From Chlamydomonas sphaeroides (Eukaryota > Chlorophyta > Chlorophyceae > Chlamydomonadales > Chlamydomonadaceae), in NCBI GenBank assembly GCA_001662425.1, contig BDDC01001600.1, positions 2,510-23,038 of the forward strand: a stretch of DNA of 20,529 nt, in the 5' to 3' direction. Shown in pieces: positions 18,501 to 20,529 of the stretch. The notes under the pieces are model-generated. The model was not told the origin of the DNA, did not search any database, and was given only the letters and a program-made list of their open reading frames with translations. Position 1 is the first letter of the stretch. Each line of letters opens with the position of its first letter. Position numbers and translations under genes: made by a program.

Positions 18501-20478
18501 CGCGGCCGCGGCGGCGGTCGCCGCCGCCAGGCGCGGCGACGGCGGCGGCACGGCCGCCGCCCCCGGGCCCTTACTGTACTGCACTACGGACGACTTCGGC
18601 GACGCTGACGATGAGGGCAACCATAGCGTCGGCGGCGACGGCGGTGACGGCGACGTCAGCGGCGACGGCGGCGACGCTGACGGCGACGGCGCCGCGGCCG
18701 TGGGCGTGAGCCCGGAGCTGGTTGAGGTCTCGTGTTCGAGCCTCACCGGCCACATGCGGCGCCTGGCGTCCATCACCCAGCTGCTGCAGCTGGAGAAGGG
18801 CGCGGCGGGCCTGCCGCAGCACGAGGTACGGCAGTACGGTGGTTGTACGCTGATGTACGGCGCGCAGACTCTCCTCGCGGCCTCCCTCTGCCCTGGATAG
18901 GTACCGGACGCCCGAATGCGCCCCGCCCACATCGCCTGCACCTCCCTTCGGCGGATGTGTAGCCGCCTCGCTTCAATCGCTGCCTTCCCCGTCGTTTGCC
19001 GACCGTGCTTCTCTTGCTGGACATGCGGCCAATGGCGAGACTGGGGCCCTGCGTGTCTGACTCCCTTGCCCCGCCTCCCTCCCGCCGCCGGCCGCCGATC
19101 CCGCAGGCCTTCCAGTGGGTGTTTGGCCTCACCGGTGGGTTCGCCGGGTACAAGGAGGATCCTCATGACCTATCATGCGTTTCAGTCACATTGAGAATTG
19201 GGCACCACCTACCGATCACCCGACACTCATCACCCTTTTTACGCTTGGCATGCTCGATCCCGCAGGCCGCGCCGGCTCGTGCATGTACATGGCGCCTGAG
19301 GTGTTCCTGCAGCAGCCGTACAACGAAAAGGTCGACGTGTTTAGGTGGGCAGCGCGGGACGCAATTGCAAACGATGAGCATATCAAAGTATCACAAAACT
19401 ACGGGGCCATGTGCTGTGCTGCCGTGTTGTGTGTATCAGCATGTAGCAGCCCCACCGGTCAGCGTGTTCAGGTGCGGAGTCCCGCATCTTTCCAAGCCGT
19501 CACAGAGAGTCATGTAACAATACGCTGGCGCCCTAATAGATAGGAAGGGCAGCTAGCCATCATCTCTGATCACATTCGCCAACGCATCGATGGGATTGCA
19601 TCTTGATTCCATGCAGTCGATGAGGTCTAACTAGTTGAATCGCCGACGCATCGATGGGGTCCATGCAAGTTACGAAGGCTGCGCTGCACTCAACGCAACC
19701 GCCCCGCACCTTCCCTGCCAAGCCTGGGCTGCCTGGGCTGCCTGCCCCCTGAGCTCCTGACGCGGACGCTGGCTGCCCCAAATCGCACAAACCGGTCGCA
19801 GCTCAACAGGTAACCAAACCAAGCAGTGACGCACCCCGACCGCCCTCATGCTGCCGCCCCTCCCCAGCCTGGGCTGCCTGGCCTTCGAGCTGCTCACGCG
19901 GGAGCTGCTGCTGCCGGCCTACATCGGCACCGCCCGCGGCGCGGCGCTTGGCGTCAAGAAGCCCATGGACTATGCCGCCAAGGTACCGCAGCCCCCATGC
20001 GCACCTGCGCATGTGTTGGCCGTTGCCAAGTGTGCACACGTGTTGGCCGTTGCCAAGTGCGCACACACTCGGCGGCGCTGGGCTTCATGTCTCGCACCGG
20101 CGCGCCTGAACGCATGCCTGCTTCATATGCACGACCGACGCGTCATCAACCCAGGGCGTACCGCGCGGGTCGTGCTTACAATATGTTCCTAGTTGTGAAC
20201 ACACCATTACTACGAACACACCGGCACGTGCAGCTTGAAGGAGGCTGCCAGGCTCAACGGCGGCCCTCGCGACTCTGCAGGTGGCGGGCGGCTTCCGGCC
20301 GCCGCGGCCGACCAAGCCCGCCCTGCGCGGCGAGCACTGGGCGCTGGTGGAGGCGTGCTGGGCGCAGGACCCCTGCGACCGCCCCGGCGCGCTGGAGCTG
20401 GTGGACACGCTGACCGAGCTGCTGGCGGGCCTGCCCAAGGAGGACGGCGGCGCGGGCGGGCAGGTGGGACGAGGTTAG
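13486..20478 (+). CDS. TKL/RAF-like protein kinase with giant activation-segment insertion, 12 exons, 1,101 aa
   Basis: Predicted Ser/Thr (dual-type TKL) kinase. Exons: 13486-13576, 13682-13725, 14162-14253, 14862-14953, 15456-15628, 16050-16124, 16335-17725, 17898-18825, 19107-19134, 19266-19344, 19868-19982, 20281-20478. All introns are GT-AG and phases match; the stop is TAG at 20476-20478. Motifs in order: Gly loop LLGRGAFAQV, ATP lysine in ACALK (K45), C-helix Glu in FLHEAAL (E66), LELCDGATLKDIV, HRDVK (160-164), ADNVLL (N167), DMG (184-186), then after a huge insertion AGSCMYMAPEVF (APE 981-983), PYNEKVDVFS, and DRPGA. The start is the first ATG of the open frame (context CAACGATGCC, close to the algal consensus) just ahead of the kinase domain. 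No membrane helix or regulatory domain is seen outside the kinase fold. The gene may continue past 20463 if GGCAG|GTGGGA there is a donor. Confidence 0.9.
14363..14402 (+). pseudogene. Probable decayed copy of kinase exon 3 in intron 3
   Basis: These 40 bases match 14201-14240 of exon 3 at about 31 of 40 positions without gaps. Translated in the matching frame they give LERRLLHGAAACS against FERLFLHEAALCS, with the C-helix Glu changed to Gly. No clean acceptor/donor pair encloses it in phase, so it is most likely a relic of a local duplication; chance similarity in GC-rich DNA is not fully excluded. Confidence 0.45.
15456..16124 (+). other. Kinase hinge, catalytic loop and metal-binding motif (exons 5-6)
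   Basis: Exon 5 starts ELCDGATLKDIV after the hinge, passes through a run of ten Gly residues, then DVAAGLAALH and IHRDVK (15614-15628), with catalytic Asp 162. Exon 6 gives ADNVLL, a short Gly-rich turn, VLADMGLTV and the metal-binding Asp (16107-16109). The motif reads DMG instead of DFG. The Phe position tolerates other hydrophobic residues in active kinases, so activity is not excluded. Intron 5 (15629-16049) contains several GTACC/CCGTAC motifs but no gene. Confidence 0.87.
16335..18825 (+). other. ~770-residue low-complexity insertion within the activation segment (exons 7-8)
   Basis: Exon 7 (463 codons) and exon 8 (309 codons) lie between DMGLTV and the TGRAGSCMYMAPE segment. The sequence is mainly Ala, Gly, Ser and Pro runs with a Gln run (QLQQQQQEQEQ near 16935-16968). 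An acidic island is near 16690-16775 (EMGEEIDLDAMAFADEGYVD). A more complex island lies near 18290-18410 (INELAVLSLFSTSYKGG, then GSRKSSL, a basophilic phospho-site pattern). An Asp/Gly-rich tract runs at 18590-18700. The last ~38 residues (SPELVEVSCSSLTGHMRRL onward) are less biased and probably rejoin the fold. Acceptor TAG at 16334 is fixed by phase with exon 6; the frame is open throughout. Confidence 0.8.
17197..17226 (+). repeat. 15-bp tandem repeat within kinase exon 7
   Basis: TGTACGGCAACTGGG is followed at once by TGTACGGCAACGGGG, encoding the small repeat CTATG-CTATG. It contains two of the window's GTACGGCA octamers. Confidence 0.85.
19577..19658. repeat. 18-bp direct repeat in kinase intron 10
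   Basis: CGCCAACGCATCGATGGG at 19577-19594 and CGCCGACGCATCGATGGG at 19641-19658 differ by one base and start 64 bases apart, in the AT-richer part of the intron. No gene is evident. Confidence 0.85.
19721..19771 (+). pseudogene. Exon-11-like fragment with duplicated 3' splice site in kinase intron 10
   Basis: AGCCTGGGCTGCCTGG at 19721-19736 is identical to the acceptor and first bases of exon 11 (19866-19881), 145 bases upstream. The following GAGCTCCTGACGCGG resembles exon 11 GAGCTGCTCACGCGG. The upstream C/T-rich context is also similar. It looks like a decayed tandem duplicate of the exon start. Confidence 0.5.
20012..20064. repeat. 27-bp tandem repeat, two copies, in kinase intron 11
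   Basis: The unit containing TGTTGGCCGTTGCCAAGTG and GCACACG is repeated with a 27-base period immediately after the exon 11 donor region. Confidence 0.85.
20124..20204. repeat. Dispersed ~85-bp repeat, copy B (kinase intron 11)
   Basis: Partner of 7734-7820 in the same orientation on the plus strand, so it is sense to the kinase while copy A is antisense to its host gene. The inverted segments here read GCACGACC and GGTCGTGC, a perfect 8-base pair. Confidence 0.8.
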
Positions 20479-20488
20479 GGCTGGAACA

Positions 20489-20529
20489 GGGCGGGGCGGG
20501 GCGGGGCGGGGCGGGGCGGGGCGGGGCGG
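20489..20529 (+). repeat. GGGGC pentamer array at the window end
   Basis: At least eight uninterrupted GGGGC units follow the kinase stop by about ten bases and run to the last base of the window. Runs of four G every five bases could form a G-quadruplex in the kinase 3' UTR. The true array length is not visible. Confidence 0.9.

Larger units (their letters stand above)
19107..20478 (+). other. Kinase P+1 loop and C-lobe (exons 9-12)
   Basis: Exon 9 is 28 bases (AFQWVFGLT). Exon 10 carries GRAGSCMYMAPEV (APE codons 19292-19300) and YNEKVDVF, whose Asp anchors helix F. Exon 11 gives SLGCLAFELLTREL and a loop ending MDYAAK. Exon 12 gives GGFRPPRPTKP, HWALVEACWAQDPCDRPGALELV (in two parts: the W-x-x-DP-x-x-RP signature) and a short Gly-rich tail before the stop. 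This wording is typical of plant and algal RAF-like kinases. Intron 10 (523 b) contains direct repeats and an exon-11-like fragment; intron 11 (298 b) contains two repeats listed below. Confidence 0.87.

Noticed and set aside
18592..18600. DFG triplet inside kinase exon 8
   Set aside because: It lies in an acidic low-complexity tract without the preceding hydrophobic strand; the real metal-binding motif is DMG in exon 6, directly after ADNVLL.
1..20529. tRNA, rRNA, CRISPR array, phage or bacterial operon
   Set aside because: No cloverleaf, rRNA core, regularly spaced palindromic repeats with unique spacers, or intron-free gene cluster was seen; the tandem repeats have no spacers.

Overview
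The window looks like nuclear DNA of a volvocine green alga (Chlamydomonas or a close relative). It is very GC-rich, and its genes are broken into many short exons by GT-AG introns, with donors mostly of the GTGNG type. The proteins carry Ser-Pro-rich and Ala/Gly/Ser-rich low-complexity inserts, and GC-rich minisatellites are common. Nothing in it looks bacterial. The species cannot be fixed from sequence alone.

Layout: two divergently transcribed protein genes fill almost the whole window. On the minus strand, positions 12427 down to 476 hold a 26-exon gene for a type II membrane-anchored M1-family zinc aminopeptidase. I reconstructed it exon by exon. All 25 introns are GT-AG with matching phases, giving 4,839 coding bases and a 1,612-residue protein. 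It runs: cytosolic tail, one membrane helix, Ser/Pro stalk, M1 N-terminal domain, catalytic domain (GAMEN, HEISH-X18-E, catalytic Tyr), ERAP1-like C-terminal helical domain. A ~225-residue Pro/acidic insertion sits just after the catalytic Tyr segment, and a ~70-residue Ala/Pro/Asp insertion lies further on.

On the plus strand, positions 13486-20478 hold a 12-exon gene for a TKL/RAF-like protein kinase (3,306 coding bases, 1,101 residues). The usual kinase motifs are present, but the activation segment between DMG and APE is expanded to about 800 residues by two giant low-complexity exons. A ~1.06 kb intergenic region with visibly lower GC separates the two start codons and must hold both promoters. 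There is no evidence that the two products act together.

The most unusual structure is at DNA level. Several exon edges have been tandemly copied into the neighbouring intron: a 102-bp in-frame triplicate with three equivalent splice donors at 8941-9190, a 20-bp triplicate over a donor at 10310-10369, a 115-bp-offset copy at 9754/9869, and probable decayed copies in kinase introns 3 and 10. The octamer GTACGGCA/TGCCGTAC occurs 16 times by my count, and two dispersed repeat families link introns within or across the genes. The window ends inside a GGGGC pentamer array.
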